Source: Pantoea sp. AS-PWVM4 (GTDB lineage: Bacteria; Pseudomonadota; Gammaproteobacteria; Enterobacterales; Enterobacteriaceae). From it: a stretch of 64,000 nucleotides of DNA. The notes below the pieces were generated by a model, which searched no databases, was not told where the DNA came from, and saw only the letters and a list, made by a program, of their open reading frames with translations. This document shows positions 23,857 to 32,193 of this stretch, piece by piece. The stretch lies in NCBI RefSeq assembly GCF_000468095.1, contig NZ_ASZC01000018.1, positions 104,651 to 168,650 of the forward strand, given 5' to 3'. The translations under genes were made by a program, and so were the position numbers. The number at the start of each line of letters is the position of its first letter. Within the stretch, counting starts at the first letter, position 1.

Positions 23857-24552
23857 CGCATCGGAGCAGAGGAAAATGGCGGTGCCAACCAAATCATCCA
23901 GTTCACCAAAGCGGCCAAGCGGGATTTTTTGCAGCATCGCGGCGCACCAGACGCTGTCTTCATAGAATTCGGCGGTCAGATCGGTGCTGAAATAACCTGG
24001 CCCGAGGCCATTTACCCGAATCCCCTGCCCGGCCCACTCCGTTGCCAGCGTGCGGGTTAACCCCGCCAGCCCTGATTTCGAGGCACCATAGGCGGCCGCA
24101 CCGGGCACACCGACTTCGCTGGTCAACGAACAGAGATTAAGGATCGCCCCGCCGCGCCCCACCATACCGCGTGCGGCAGCCTGGGCGACGAAAAACGCGC
24201 CTTTCAGGTTGGTATCCACGATGCGTTGCCACAGCGCTTCATCGACGTCGAGCGACGGGCACAGTTGCTCAGTCCCGGCGTTGTTGATCACCACATCAAA
24301 CGGCGGCAGGCGGGCAAAAAAATCGCGGATCGCCTGTGGTTGTGAGACATCCAGCGGCCAGGCTTCGGCTTGTGGATCGATCTGGCGCAGCGCGAACAGC
24401 GCGTTATCCAGCGTGGCCGCATCGCGCCCACACAATGTTACCTGTGCGCCCGCCTGCGCCAGACCCGACGCCAGCGCACAGCCTATGCCGCGTGAGCTGC
24501 CTGTCACCAGCGCGCGTTTTCCCTGGAGCGAGAATCGTTCTAATCCTTTCAT
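23797..24552 (-). CDS. Short-chain dehydrogenase/reductase (SDR)
   Basis: 251 residues with every classical SDR motif: TGSSRGIG cofactor loop, NNAG, catalytic Ser in LCSLTSEVG, YGASK (YxxxK) and the C-terminal YLTGQVIYVDGG. Oxidises a hydroxyl with NAD(P). Last gene of the operon that begins with the binding protein at 30757. It starts 4 bases inside the Zn-dehydrogenase gene, so it is translationally coupled. In dihydroxypropanesulfonate degradation two dehydrogenases (HpsO, HpsP) accompany HpsN; an analogous role here is inference. Confidence 0.9.
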   Translation of the reverse strand: MKGLERFSLQGKRALVTGSSRGIGCALASGLAQAGAQVTLCGRDAATLDNALFALRQIDPQAEAWPLDVSQPQAIRDFFARLPPFDVVINNAGTEQLCPSLDVDEALWQRIVDTNLKGAFFVAQAAARGMVGRGGAILNLCSLTSEVGVPGAAAYGASKSGLAGLTRTLATEWAGQGIRVNGLGPGYFSTDLTAEFYEDSVWCAAMLQKIPLGRFGELDDLVGTAIFLCSDASKYLTGQVIYVDGGYLAAI

Positions 24553-25514
24553 GGGGTGATCACCGTTTTTAACCAGGGGCTGCGACCAGCAATCAAATGT
24601 GGGTAGATGTCCGGCACGTCATCAAGGCCGATGGCAGGCGCGACCAGCGTCGCCAGTTTATCCGCCAACTGTGGCAGCAAGGCCAGCGCCTGGCGTTGTT
24701 CATCACGAAACACGCTACAACCTACCAGGATGATTTCCCGCTCCACCAGGCGGTTCATATCGAAATCCGCTGAATGGTGGAATAACCCCACCAGCGCAAC
24801 CCGTCCCCCGCTGCTGATCTCTTCCACCAGCTGGCTCAATACCGCATTAATCCCGGTGGCCTCCACGGCAAAATCAAACGGGCCGGGTGGCTGCAACGGA
24901 ATCAGGTTTGCCAGCCGCTGGAAACGCTCGGCGTTTGGCTCAACCAGTTGCACCTGGCAATGTGCCACCTCGTGCAGCAGCAAGGCGACCAGCCCGCCGA
25001 TGGTGCCACCCCCGGCGACCCGCACCCGTGCCCCAGGCGCAAGCTGCAACTGGTTCACCACCCGTAGCGCCACGCCCAGCGGTTCGCTGAGCACCGCAAT
25101 CTGCGGCGGCAAATCGTCTGTCACCCGAAGCAATCCGCGCGCCGGTAACAGGGTTTGCTCGGCGAAGCCGCCATCGCACACTTCCCCGACAAAGCCCAGC
25201 TTCTCGCACAGGTTGAAGTGCTGCCGGGCACAGGCCGGGCACTCACCGCACCAGACGCGGGAGTCCGCCACGACCCGATCGCCCGGACGAAAATCGCTGA
25301 CGTCCGGGGCGCAGGCCATCACCTCGCCCATCAACTCGTGGCCCGGTGTCACCGGCAGATGGGCAAACCATTTACCGGTACGGTAGTTATGCAAATCGGA
25401 ACCACAAATTCCCGCTGCCAGCACACGAATCTGCACCTGACCTGGCGCCAGCGTGGGGGCAGGAACCTCCGCCACGCTCAACTGCTCAATGCCTGCTAAC
25501 CGCACAGCTTTCAT
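24549..25514 (-). CDS. Zinc-dependent medium-chain dehydrogenase
   Basis: 321 residues. Catalytic zinc region AAGICGSDLHNYR (Cys about 37) and TPGHELMGEV (His-Glu). Structural zinc loop CGECPACARQHFNLC has all four Cys. The Rossmann segment is RVAGGGTIGGLVALLL. Resembles sorbitol, threonine or galactitol-1-phosphate dehydrogenases, so a polyol-like substrate is expected. It lies between the kinase-fold gene and the SDR in one minus-strand operon. Confidence 0.9.
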   Translation of the reverse strand: MKAVRLAGIEQLSVAEVPAPTLAPGQVQIRVLAAGICGSDLHNYRTGKWFAHLPVTPGHELMGEVMACAPDVSDFRPGDRVVADSRVWCGECPACARQHFNLCEKLGFVGEVCDGGFAEQTLLPARGLLRVTDDLPPQIAVLSEPLGVALRVVNQLQLAPGARVRVAGGGTIGGLVALLLHEVAHCQVQLVEPNAERFQRLANLIPLQPPGPFDFAVEATGINAVLSQLVEEISSGGRVALVGLFHHSADFDMNRLVEREIILVGCSVFRDEQRQALALLPQLADKLATLVAPAIGLDDVPDIYPHLIAGRSPWLKTVITP

Positions 25515-25523
25515 GCCGTCTCC

Positions 25524-26810
25524 TTACACCAGTTGATTGATCCAGCGATTGAAATCATCATCCCCTTCACTCCCCAGCATCACCGCCAGCGCCAGTCCCA
25601 GCGAGGAGGTCAACGGCGTATGCCCGCTGCCGCCGCCAGCCCGCAGGTCCAGTACCAGCGTCGGACAACAAAACATCGCCAGCCGCACCACCCGCTGCCA
25701 GTTACCCGGTAACCAGCCTTTCTCACGCAACGTTGCCAGCAGCGGCCGCCAGTAGTTCTCCCCTTTGCTGTCAAGGAATGCAGCACGCAACGGCGTCAGT
25801 TGCCAGTTGTGGCTGACATGCAACGTATCGCCACGGCGTACCACCGTGGCCTGATAGCGCCCGTCGGCCTGCGCGGGTTCATACAACCACAGCGGATGGG
25901 CAAAGATGTTATGGAAGGTGGCTTTCACCTCCGCCAGCAATGCCGGAATATGGCTGCCGGCGAAGGCGGGATCGAAACTGACCAACCGCGGTTGTTCGCC
26001 CTGCGTGTCATACCAGACATTGGCGTTGTGCGCATCGCCATGCGCCACGACCACACCATGTTGCGCCAACGCTGCCGGGGCCAGCAGTTGCCCGGCTTCG
26101 AGAAACAACTGACGCAGGCTGTGAGCGTAGCGCACCCCGTTGATCTCCCACTGCAACTGGCTGAGGGTTTGCCATGACAGCGTCTCGCCCGCGAGGATAA
26201 ATTCTTTATCGACGTAAAAACGCTGCACGCGCCCGCCCAGTCCGGCCGGTGCATCCGGTGAAATCAACCGGTGCCAGAACAGCTGATGGATGGGTTCCGC
26301 CACTACCTCATCTACGCTGCCACGTTGCAACGTGGGCAGGGTTTTTTGCAGAATATCGCGGTCAGCGTGTTGCTGTGCCGTGATCACCGCCGCCTGCAAC
26401 GCAGGATCGTCCCCCGCCTCAATTTCCCGACAGACATCCGCCAGTCGCCGATCGTTACGCAGGGTGTAGAGCAAAATCTGTCGCCCCGGCTCACCGCAGG
26501 CGTAGCAGGGGACATCCACCGCGAAACCATGCTCGCGCAGCAATTCGGCACGGTAGTACTCTTCGATGGTGTGTTCTTCGCTCTCTTCATGGTGATACTT
26601 GAAAAACAAGCGGCGACTGCCATCAAGGGTAACGTGGCCGTTCAGCGAATTGAGGCTGTATTGATCGCGGTTGATCGCCACATCACTGGCCGTCCCCCCC
26701 GTGACCTCACTGATCAACTGGGTGAGTTTCTGTTGTGCCCCCTGCCAGTCACCCGCGCGCGCCAGGGTACGCGCCTGCGCGGCCAACGGTTGCCGTGGTT
26801 CAGCGGTCAT
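25524..26810 (-). CDS. Aminoglycoside/choline-kinase-fold protein
   Basis: 428 residues. Brenner-type catalytic motif VVVAHGDAHNANVWYD (about 268-283) and a following metal Asp in RLVSFDPAFAG mark the APH/choline-kinase superfamily. The N-lobe has the likely ATP lysine in RRLFFKYHHEE. The C-terminal third is a family extension ending in GGSGHTPLTSSLGLALAVML. It would phosphorylate a hydroxyl on a small molecule, though a kinase is not part of the described HpsNOP route. It overlaps the HisD-like gene by 11 bases, so it is clearly an operon member. Substrate unknown. Confidence 0.75.
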   Translation of the reverse strand: MTAEPRQPLAAQARTLARAGDWQGAQQKLTQLISEVTGGTASDVAINRDQYSLNSLNGHVTLDGSRRLFFKYHHEESEEHTIEEYYRAELLREHGFAVDVPCYACGEPGRQILLYTLRNDRRLADVCREIEAGDDPALQAAVITAQQHADRDILQKTLPTLQRGSVDEVVAEPIHQLFWHRLISPDAPAGLGGRVQRFYVDKEFILAGETLSWQTLSQLQWEINGVRYAHSLRQLFLEAGQLLAPAALAQHGVVVAHGDAHNANVWYDTQGEQPRLVSFDPAFAGSHIPALLAEVKATFHNIFAHPLWLYEPAQADGRYQATVVRRGDTLHVSHNWQLTPLRAAFLDSKGENYWRPLLATLREKGWLPGNWQRVVRLAMFCCPTLVLDLRAGGGSGHTPLTSSLGLALAVMLGSEGDDDFNRWINQLV

Positions 26811-28128
26811 CCTTCTCTCCCATCAGCGTTTTACGCAGGTCGGACACCGCCAGTGCATGACCGGGGAATCCTTCATACAGCGCGAAGCGATGGGCTTTGG
26901 TTGCCAGTGCATCGTAACCCGCCGAAGTAACATAGCCGACCGAGACACGTTTCATATAATCAAACACCGACAGCGGCCCGGCGGTTTTCGCTGCACCGTT
27001 GGTGGGTAACACCGCATTCGGGCCGAGCACAAAGTTACCGAGGGTAATCGGGGTGTGCTGTCCGAGCAGGATTTCTCCGGCATTACGAATCTGCGGCATG
27101 ACCGCCAGCGGTTCACGCGCCAGAATCTCCAGATGCTCTGGCGCGTACTGATTAACAAATTCAACCGCAGTGGCGAAATCTTTGGTCAGCACCACGCCGC
27201 CATGTGTGCCGCACAGCACCGCCTGAGAAAACTCCGCGCGTTTCTCACTCTGCTGCGCCCAGTAGCCGGGCAGCGCGGCAATCGCCTCTTCCGCCACGCG
27301 GCGGCTGGAGGTGACCAGATACGCCGAAGAATCCGGGCCATGTTCGGATTCAATCAGCAAATCTAACGCGGCCAGCGCGCCATCGACGCTGCCATCCGCC
27401 AGGATGATGCTCTCGCTGGGGCCAGCCGGGACGCCGGGATCAATCAGATGTGTCAGTTGACGTTTCGCCGCCACCACCCACGGGCTGCCGGGGCCGACAA
27501 TTTTCAGGCACTTCGGCACGCTCTCCGTACCATACGCCACGGCCGCTACGCCCTGTGCGCCGCCGCATTTATAAATTTCGGTGATGCCAACCAGTTTTGC
27601 TGCGACCAGCGTGGCGTCATCCACTTTGCCATCCGGTCCCGGTGGCGTAATCACCACCGGACGCGGTACTCCCGCTACCACCGCCGGAATGGTGGTCATA
27701 ATCAGCACGCTGGGAAACGAGCCTTTCCCCCGAGGCACGTAGCAGGCGACGGCATCGATCGGGACGTGGCGATCGCCCGCAAACACGCCTGGCTGCATCT
27801 CCTTCAGCCACATCTCTTCCGGTTTTTGCGCCTCATGAAACTTACGCACGTTCTCCACCGAGAACCGAATCGACTCGATAACCTCCGGGTCCATTCGGGC
27901 AAAGGCGGCATCAAACTCTTCAGGCTCAGCGCGAATCGAGAAATGTTCCGGTTGCACCCCATCAAATTCACGCGCGAAGCGGATCAGCGCCGCATCCCCT
28001 TCGTTTTTTACCGCCTCGATAATCGGCGTGACGCGCGCAGCAAAGAACGAGAGATCAGATTCGGTGCGTTTAAAAAGCGCCTCCGGCAGGGTGTCGGCCT
28101 GGGTTAAATCGTGAAAAGTTACGGACAT
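26800..28128 (-). CDS. HisD-superfamily dehydrogenase (HpsN-like)
   Basis: 442 residues of the histidinol dehydrogenase fold: YVPRGKGSFPS, GPGSPWVVAAKR, LIDPGVPAGPSE, NQYAPEHLEIL with the catalytic Glu-His, and EGFPGHALAVSDLR with a C-terminal His. Two positions that bind zinc in HisD differ: the Gln of Q-A-E-H is Glu (IESEHG), and the Asp of G-D-Y is Asn (LGNFVLGPN). There is no his operon context, only a sulfonate-type importer and more dehydrogenases. HpsN, a HisD homologue, oxidises dihydroxypropanesulfonate to sulfolactate by two NAD-dependent steps. That is the nearest model; the true substrate may be another primary alcohol. Confidence 0.82.
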   Translation of the reverse strand: MSVTFHDLTQADTLPEALFKRTESDLSFFAARVTPIIEAVKNEGDAALIRFAREFDGVQPEHFSIRAEPEEFDAAFARMDPEVIESIRFSVENVRKFHEAQKPEEMWLKEMQPGVFAGDRHVPIDAVACYVPRGKGSFPSVLIMTTIPAVVAGVPRPVVITPPGPDGKVDDATLVAAKLVGITEIYKCGGAQGVAAVAYGTESVPKCLKIVGPGSPWVVAAKRQLTHLIDPGVPAGPSESIILADGSVDGALAALDLLIESEHGPDSSAYLVTSSRRVAEEAIAALPGYWAQQSEKRAEFSQAVLCGTHGGVVLTKDFATAVEFVNQYAPEHLEILAREPLAVMPQIRNAGEILLGQHTPITLGNFVLGPNAVLPTNGAAKTAGPLSVFDYMKRVSVGYVTSAGYDALATKAHRFALYEGFPGHALAVSDLRKTLMGEKDDR

Positions 28129-28143
28129 CGTGGTTTCCTTAAG

Positions 28144-28905
28144 TCAGTGGGTCGCGAGGGGCTGACGAATGCGTGACAACACCCGGTGCTGCAAATCAAT
28201 GAACTCGGGATCGCGGCTCATTTCTTCATGTCGTGGTCGGGGGAGATTCACCGGGAAGGTGCTGTCGATAACGCCCTGTCCCATTACCACGATGCGATCG
28301 GAGAGCCACACCGCTTCTTCAATGTCATGGGTAACAAACATCACCGTCAGGCGATGTTTTTCCCAGATTTCAATCAGTAACTGCTGCATCTGATGGCGGG
28401 TCATGGCATCCAGCGCGCCAAAGGGTTCGTCCATCAGCAGAATTTTCGGGCGATACGACAGCGCGCGCGCAATCGCCACACGTTGTTTCATGCCACCGGA
28501 AAGTTCACCCGGCCAGCGGTCACCGGCATTCTCCAGCCGAACCAGTTCGAGATGTTGCTGGGCAATCTCACGGCATTGCTTTGCCGGGGTGCCCGCCGCC
28601 TTCAGGGCAAACTCAATGTTTTGCCGCGCGGTTAGCCACGGCAGCAAGGTGTAGGATTGAAACACCACGCCGCGATCCAACCCCGGTCCGGTGATGGATC
28701 GCCCATCCACCAGCACATCACCGCCTTCGAACTCCTCTAACCCGGCGGCAATTGACAACAGGGTACTTTTGCCACAGCCGGATGCGCCGACAATCGAGAC
28801 AAATTCGTTATCGTTCAGGGTTAAATCAATCCCATGCAGCACTCGCCGTTGGGTTTTGCCCAGTGGGAAACTTTTTTCCAGTTTGGATAAGGTCAGCGTG
28901 GCCAT
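28144..28905 (-). CDS. NitT/TauT-type ABC ATPase
   Basis: 253 residues: Walker A GASGCGKST, Q-loop VVFQSYTLLPW, signature LSGGMKQR, Walker B ILLMDEPFGALD and H-loop VTHD. SsuB/TauB/NrtD subfamily, which imports sulfonates, nitrate, thiamine precursors and similar anions. It overlaps the permease stop by one base and precedes the HisD-like gene by 15 bases. Confidence 0.93.
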   Translation of the reverse strand: MATLTLSKLEKSFPLGKTQRRVLHGIDLTLNDNEFVSIVGASGCGKSTLLSIAAGLEEFEGGDVLVDGRSITGPGLDRGVVFQSYTLLPWLTARQNIEFALKAAGTPAKQCREIAQQHLELVRLENAGDRWPGELSGGMKQRVAIARALSYRPKILLMDEPFGALDAMTRHQMQQLLIEIWEKHRLTVMFVTHDIEEAVWLSDRIVVMGQGVIDSTFPVNLPRPRHEEMSRDPEFIDLQHRVLSRIRQPLATH

Positions 28906-29750
28906 CAGGAGCGTCTCCGGTTGTAGCGGAATAACACGCGTTCAGCCGCGCGCATCAGTTGGTCGGTGATCAGGCCCAACAATCCCAGCAGCAGGATGTA
29001 GCCGATAATGGTGTCGGTCTGGAAGTAGCGCTGGGACACCACGATGCGGTAGCCGAGGCCAGAGGTGGAAGCCACCAGCTCTGCCAGCACCAGCCAGGTC
29101 CATGCCCAGCCCAGACTGATACGCAGCGCATCCCAGATCGCGGGCAAGGCGGCGGGTAACACAATGCGCAGCAGGATTTTGCGATCGGGCATACCCAGGG
29201 TGCGCCCCAGACCAATAAAATCTACCGGTACGCGTTTCACCGCATCCATCATCATCAGCACCTGCTGGAAAAAGGTGCCGATCCAGATCACCAAAAACTT
29301 CTGCACATCGTCGGTGCCGGTCCACAAAATGGTCAGCGGTACAAACGCCACCACCGGCATATAGCGGATGAAATCCACCAGCGGTTCGAAAATGGCTTTG
29401 AACAGGCCATAACACCCGGCCAGCACACCGATCACAATCGACATCAACGAGGAGATCACAAAAGCAATGGCGATGCGATAAAGGCTGCTCTGCACATCGC
29501 TCCATAAGGTGCCGTCACCGGCTAAGCGCACCATGCGTTGCCAGACCTGATCAAGGCCCGGCAGAAAGATCGCCGGGATCGTGCCGTTCCGGGTTGCCAG
29601 CCACCAACTGATCAGCAACACCGCAAACACCGCGACAGCGATGCTGAGAAACTGCCCCCGTGAGGGGGCGCGACCAATGGTGAGCAGCGACCAGCGACGC
29701 CGCCGTGCATGAGAGGGACGGTTGACGGCGTCCAGTTTTAAAGAACTCAT
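28905..29750 (-). CDS. NitT/TauT-type ABC permease
   Basis: 281 residues. A basic N-terminus, six hydrophobic segments and the EAA loop DFIGLGRTLGMPDRKILLRI, as in SsuC/TauC. It forms the homodimeric channel for the ATPase encoded next and the binding protein encoded just upstream (17-base gap). Confidence 0.93.
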   Translation of the reverse strand: MSSLKLDAVNRPSHARRRRWSLLTIGRAPSRGQFLSIAVAVFAVLLISWWLATRNGTIPAIFLPGLDQVWQRMVRLAGDGTLWSDVQSSLYRIAIAFVISSLMSIVIGVLAGCYGLFKAIFEPLVDFIRYMPVVAFVPLTILWTGTDDVQKFLVIWIGTFFQQVLMMMDAVKRVPVDFIGLGRTLGMPDRKILLRIVLPAALPAIWDALRISLGWAWTWLVLAELVASTSGLGYRIVVSQRYFQTDTIIGYILLLGLLGLITDQLMRAAERVLFRYNRRRS

Positions 29751-29767
29751 TACGCCTCCGGGGAGGA

Positions 29768-30757
29768 TTACTGTGCGTTAACGAAGCTGGCGTCAATCAC
29801 CTGCGCGGGTGTTACCGGTTGGCTGATAATCCCGGCTTCGGTTGCCGCTTTCAGAACATGCGGGAAGGTGGTGGTACTGTATTCGCCGCCCAGTACCGCT
29901 TTGTTCTCCGCCAGGGTGTAATATTTCACACCATCAAACGCGGTGTTGAGATCCTCGACGCTGGCGCCTACCGCTTTAGCAATAATGGCGCGATCCGCCG
30001 GGGTGTTGGCCTGATAATGCGCCACGGCAGCATCCCAGGTTTTAATCAGGGCGGCAATCTGGCCGGGTTTGTTTTTGATCACGTCATCACGTACCACCAG
30101 CACGTCGCTGATTAACCCCGGGTCAGATGCACCGCTGTAGAGCATCTTCAGGCTGGGATCCCCCTTCATCGCTACCGAAAGATAAGGTTCGTAGGTCACC
30201 GCGACCGGGACGCGTTTAGCGATCAACGCGCTCCCGGCAGACGACGCCGGCATTGGCACAGGTTTGATATCACTGTACTTCAGACCCGCCTTGGCCAGCG
30301 CGCTGCGCAGCAAAATGTCGCTGGTGGTGCCTTCTTCATAGGCGACCTGCTTCCCTTTCAGGTCTTTTAACGAAGTGACATCTTTGGAAACCAGCATCGC
30401 ATCGGCGGTCTGACTGCGGTCCAGTAACAGGACCACTTTGACCGGCAGCCCGGCGGAGATCATGCCCATGGCGGTGTGTGTGGCAATGTTGGCGGCATCA
30501 ATCTGACCACTCGCCAGCGCGGCGTTAATATCTTTATCTTCCGCGAAGTTAATCACCTCAACGTTGTCTAATCCCTGCTGCTTATACAGGTTGTGTGCGG
30601 TGGCCACATGCCATTGGCCGTAACCCAGCCAGGGTTCAATCCCCATCTTTAACGTGCCTGCTTCCGGTGCCGGTGCGGCCAGACTGCTGGCAGACGCGAT
30701 CAAACCAAAACAACAGGCCGCCGCAAGGGTCGTTTTCAACGTACGCAGAGATAGCAT
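29768..30757 (-). CDS. NitT/TauT-type periplasmic binding protein
   Basis: 329 residues. Sec signal MLSLRTLKTTLAAACCFGLIASASSLA. The mature part begins GTLKMGIEPWLGYGQWHVA, a SsuA/TauA-type first strand. ALASGQIDAANIATHTAMG and KGKQVAYEEGTTSDILL match the family's ligand-cleft segments. First gene of the seven-gene operon; AAGGAAATC precedes the ATG. The ligand may be a sulfonate or another small anion. Confidence 0.92.
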   Translation of the reverse strand: MLSLRTLKTTLAAACCFGLIASASSLAAPAPEAGTLKMGIEPWLGYGQWHVATAHNLYKQQGLDNVEVINFAEDKDINAALASGQIDAANIATHTAMGMISAGLPVKVVLLLDRSQTADAMLVSKDVTSLKDLKGKQVAYEEGTTSDILLRSALAKAGLKYSDIKPVPMPASSAGSALIAKRVPVAVTYEPYLSVAMKGDPSLKMLYSGASDPGLISDVLVVRDDVIKNKPGQIAALIKTWDAAVAHYQANTPADRAIIAKAVGASVEDLNTAFDGVKYYTLAENKAVLGGEYSTTTFPHVLKAATEAGIISQPVTPAQVIDASFVNAQ

Positions 30758-31195
30758 GCTGATTTCCTTCTGGTAAAAAGTTAAGGGTGATTGTTGTCAG
30801 AGCATGTATATACAACTGCAAGCAAATTAAGTGCCAGGATTACAGCCCGCTACAGCAGGACCAACGCGAGATGTTGCACGAAAGTTGCGCACCAATGGAG
30901 AGCATTGCACAGTTTTCAGTCAGCGCAAACAGGTTGGCTGGGAATGTTAGTGATAGCGCAGGGAGCCCGTCATGGCTGGGGGGAATTTGATTTTGCAGAT
31001 AATGATGAAATGAACTGACAGATTTTCATCCCTGATGGGAGGCAAATCACAAACTTCGCATGCAATAATAAAAAACCTGGTCTTGTTATAAACATAACAC
31101 ACTGATTTAAAACAAAATTCTATTTTTATTATGTGTTTTTACGATAAATCGTTACTTGTTCGCGGAATTGATGTTTAACAGACAAAAAACGTATT
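30758..31195. other. Intergenic region upstream of the sulfonate-type operon
   Basis: About 440 bases with no credible gene. It should contain the operon promoter (minus strand) and the hok B promoter (plus strand). No LysR or GntR palindrome was recognised; the 31080-31200 part is very AT-rich. Confidence 0.5.
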
Positions 31196-31298
31196 ATCGC
31201 GGCGGGTGCTTGAGGCTTTCTGCCTTAAGCATACAGTTGCTGATGGCGGAAAGAGAAAAGCCCCAGGAAGATTATCCATCAACCTGAGGCTGCCCTTG

Positions 31299-31496
31299 AT
31301 GCCTAGACAACATCAAGGTAGCCTCTTACGCGCCGTAAGGCAAGGAGGTACAGACATGAAACAGCTGATGACGAGGAAAGTCTTCATCATTGTGATCCTT
31401 ATCATTCTGGTGACGCAGAAGAATCTTTGCGAGATTCGATTGCGAACCGGAGTCACGGAGGTCGCTGTTTCAATGGCATGTAGCGCTCTGAAGTAA
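31299..31496 (+). CDS. mok: mok-hok in-frame extended form, copy B
   Basis: ATG at 31299 opens 19 codons (MPRQHQGSLLRAVRQGGTD) in frame with the toxin. The Mok product is therefore an N-terminally extended Hok, as in E. coli mokC. It is an alternative to the 31356 start. Confidence 0.5.
   Translation: MPRQHQGSLLRAVRQGGTDMKQLMTRKVFIIVILIILVTQKNLCEIRLRTGVTEVAVSMACSALK
31356..31496 (+). CDS. hok: Hok/Gef-family toxin, copy B
   Basis: 46 residues, with an AAGGAGG site upstream. The membrane segment FIIVILIILVT is followed directly by QKNLCEIRLRTGVTEVAVSMACSALK. Four residues shorter than copies A and C because part of the membrane helix is deleted, and the usual RKD/E-LCE is QKN-LCE. Toxicity may be weakened; otherwise the family core is intact. 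Confidence 0.82.
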   Translation: MKQLMTRKVFIIVILIILVTQKNLCEIRLRTGVTEVAVSMACSALK

Positions 31497-31506
31497 GATG
31501 TCACAA

Positions 31507-31526
31507 CGGCGGGGCTCGCCCCGCCG
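31507..31526 (+). terminator. GC hairpin after hok B
   Basis: CGGCGGGG-N4-CCCCGCCG followed by TTTTCGTTGTT. The U tract is better here than in the other copies. Confidence 0.55.
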
Positions 31527-31844
31527 TTTTCGTTGTTGTCAGGCAAGGCACTCAGGCACCCTTCTTCATTCTCTCCTGATGGAGATCCCACTCACATTTC
31601 TCACATGAAGCCCAAAAAACAAGTGACAGTTTATTAATTATTTTGTCATTGATTTTTATAAAAATATCACAGGATATCTTGTAAAAATGAGGGCGATGTT
31701 ATGCATTCTGGTAATTGATGTGCTGGCAGGGAATAAGTAGACTCGCAGCGGGTGCCTGGGGCTTTCTGCCTTATGCATGCCATTGCTGACGGCAGAAAGA
31801 GAAAAGCCCCAGGTGACTGTAAATCAACCTGAGGCCTTATCTTT

Positions 31845-32054
31845 ATGCCTGAACAACATAAAGGTAGCCTCTTACATGCCGTAAGGCAAGAGGTAACAAC
31901 CATGAAGCAGCATACGACGATAATGTTTGTCATCCTGCTGATACTGGCGGTGACAGCCGTCATCCTGGTCTCGCGTAAGGATCTCTGTGAAATACGGTAT
32001 CGCACCGCAGTAACGGAGGTGGCTGTTTCGCTGGCGTGTGAAACCTTGAAGTAA
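31845..32054 (+). CDS. mok: mok-hok in-frame extended form, copy C
   Basis: MPEQHKGSLLHAVRQEVTT precedes the toxin Met in the same frame, giving a 69-residue Mok as in E. coli MokC. Confidence 0.5.
   Translation: MPEQHKGSLLHAVRQEVTTMKQHTTIMFVILLILAVTAVILVSRKDLCEIRYRTAVTEVAVSLACETLK
31902..32054 (+). CDS. hok: Hok/Gef-family toxin, copy C
   Basis: 50 residues: MKQHTTIMFVILLILAVTAV membrane segment, then SRKDLCEIRYRTAVTEVAVSLACETLK. All signature positions are intact, including RKDLCE and the two Cys. Closest to copy D; probably functional. Confidence 0.87.
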   Translation: MKQHTTIMFVILLILAVTAVILVSRKDLCEIRYRTAVTEVAVSLACETLK

Positions 32055-32063
32055 GGGCCACAA

Positions 32064-32083
32064 CGGCGGGGTTCGCCCCGCCG
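32064..32083 (+). terminator. GC hairpin after hok C
   Basis: CGGCGGGG-N4-CCCCGCCG, 9 bases past the stop; no strong U tract. Confidence 0.5.
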
Positions 32084-32132
32084 TTCCGGTTGTTGTCAGG
32101 CAAAGGCCTTCAGGCACCCTTCTCACCCTCCG

Positions 32133-32154
32133 GTAGCGGCGCGATTTATCGCGC
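32133..32154 (+). repeat. REP palindrome
   Basis: GTAGCGGCGCGATTTATC plus GCGC, just after the fold-back end of hok locus C and in the same orientation. Confidence 0.85.
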
Positions 32155-32193
32155 AATTACGGGAGAGTTGTCGGAAAAACAGCGCGATTGCAG

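Larger units (their letters stand above)
31198..31566 (+). other. hok/sok-type locus B
   Basis: The 5' tac element GGTGCTTGAGGCTTTCTG (about 31204) is partly complementary to the 3' fold-back element GGCACTCAGGCACCC (about 31545-31560). A second GCAGAAAG-type block, CATCAAGGTAGCCTCTTAC and the ribosome-binding site lie between. Sok would be antisense across about 31270-31340. It lies head-to-tail with locus C, 180 bases away. Confidence 0.72.
31745..32125 (+). other. hok/sok-type locus C
   Basis: The tac element GGTGCCTGGGGCTTTCTGCC (about 31750-31770) and the 3' fold-back GGCAAAGGCCTTCAGGCACC (about 32099-32120) are near-complementary over 20 bases, the clearest pair in the window. This fold keeps full-length Hok mRNA untranslated in known systems. 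A predicted Sok antisense target lies at about 31815-31890. Confidence 0.75.

Noticed and set aside
26800..28128. True histidinol dehydrogenase (hisD)
   Set aside because: No his genes nearby and two zinc-ligand positions differ; context fits the HpsN-like branch better.
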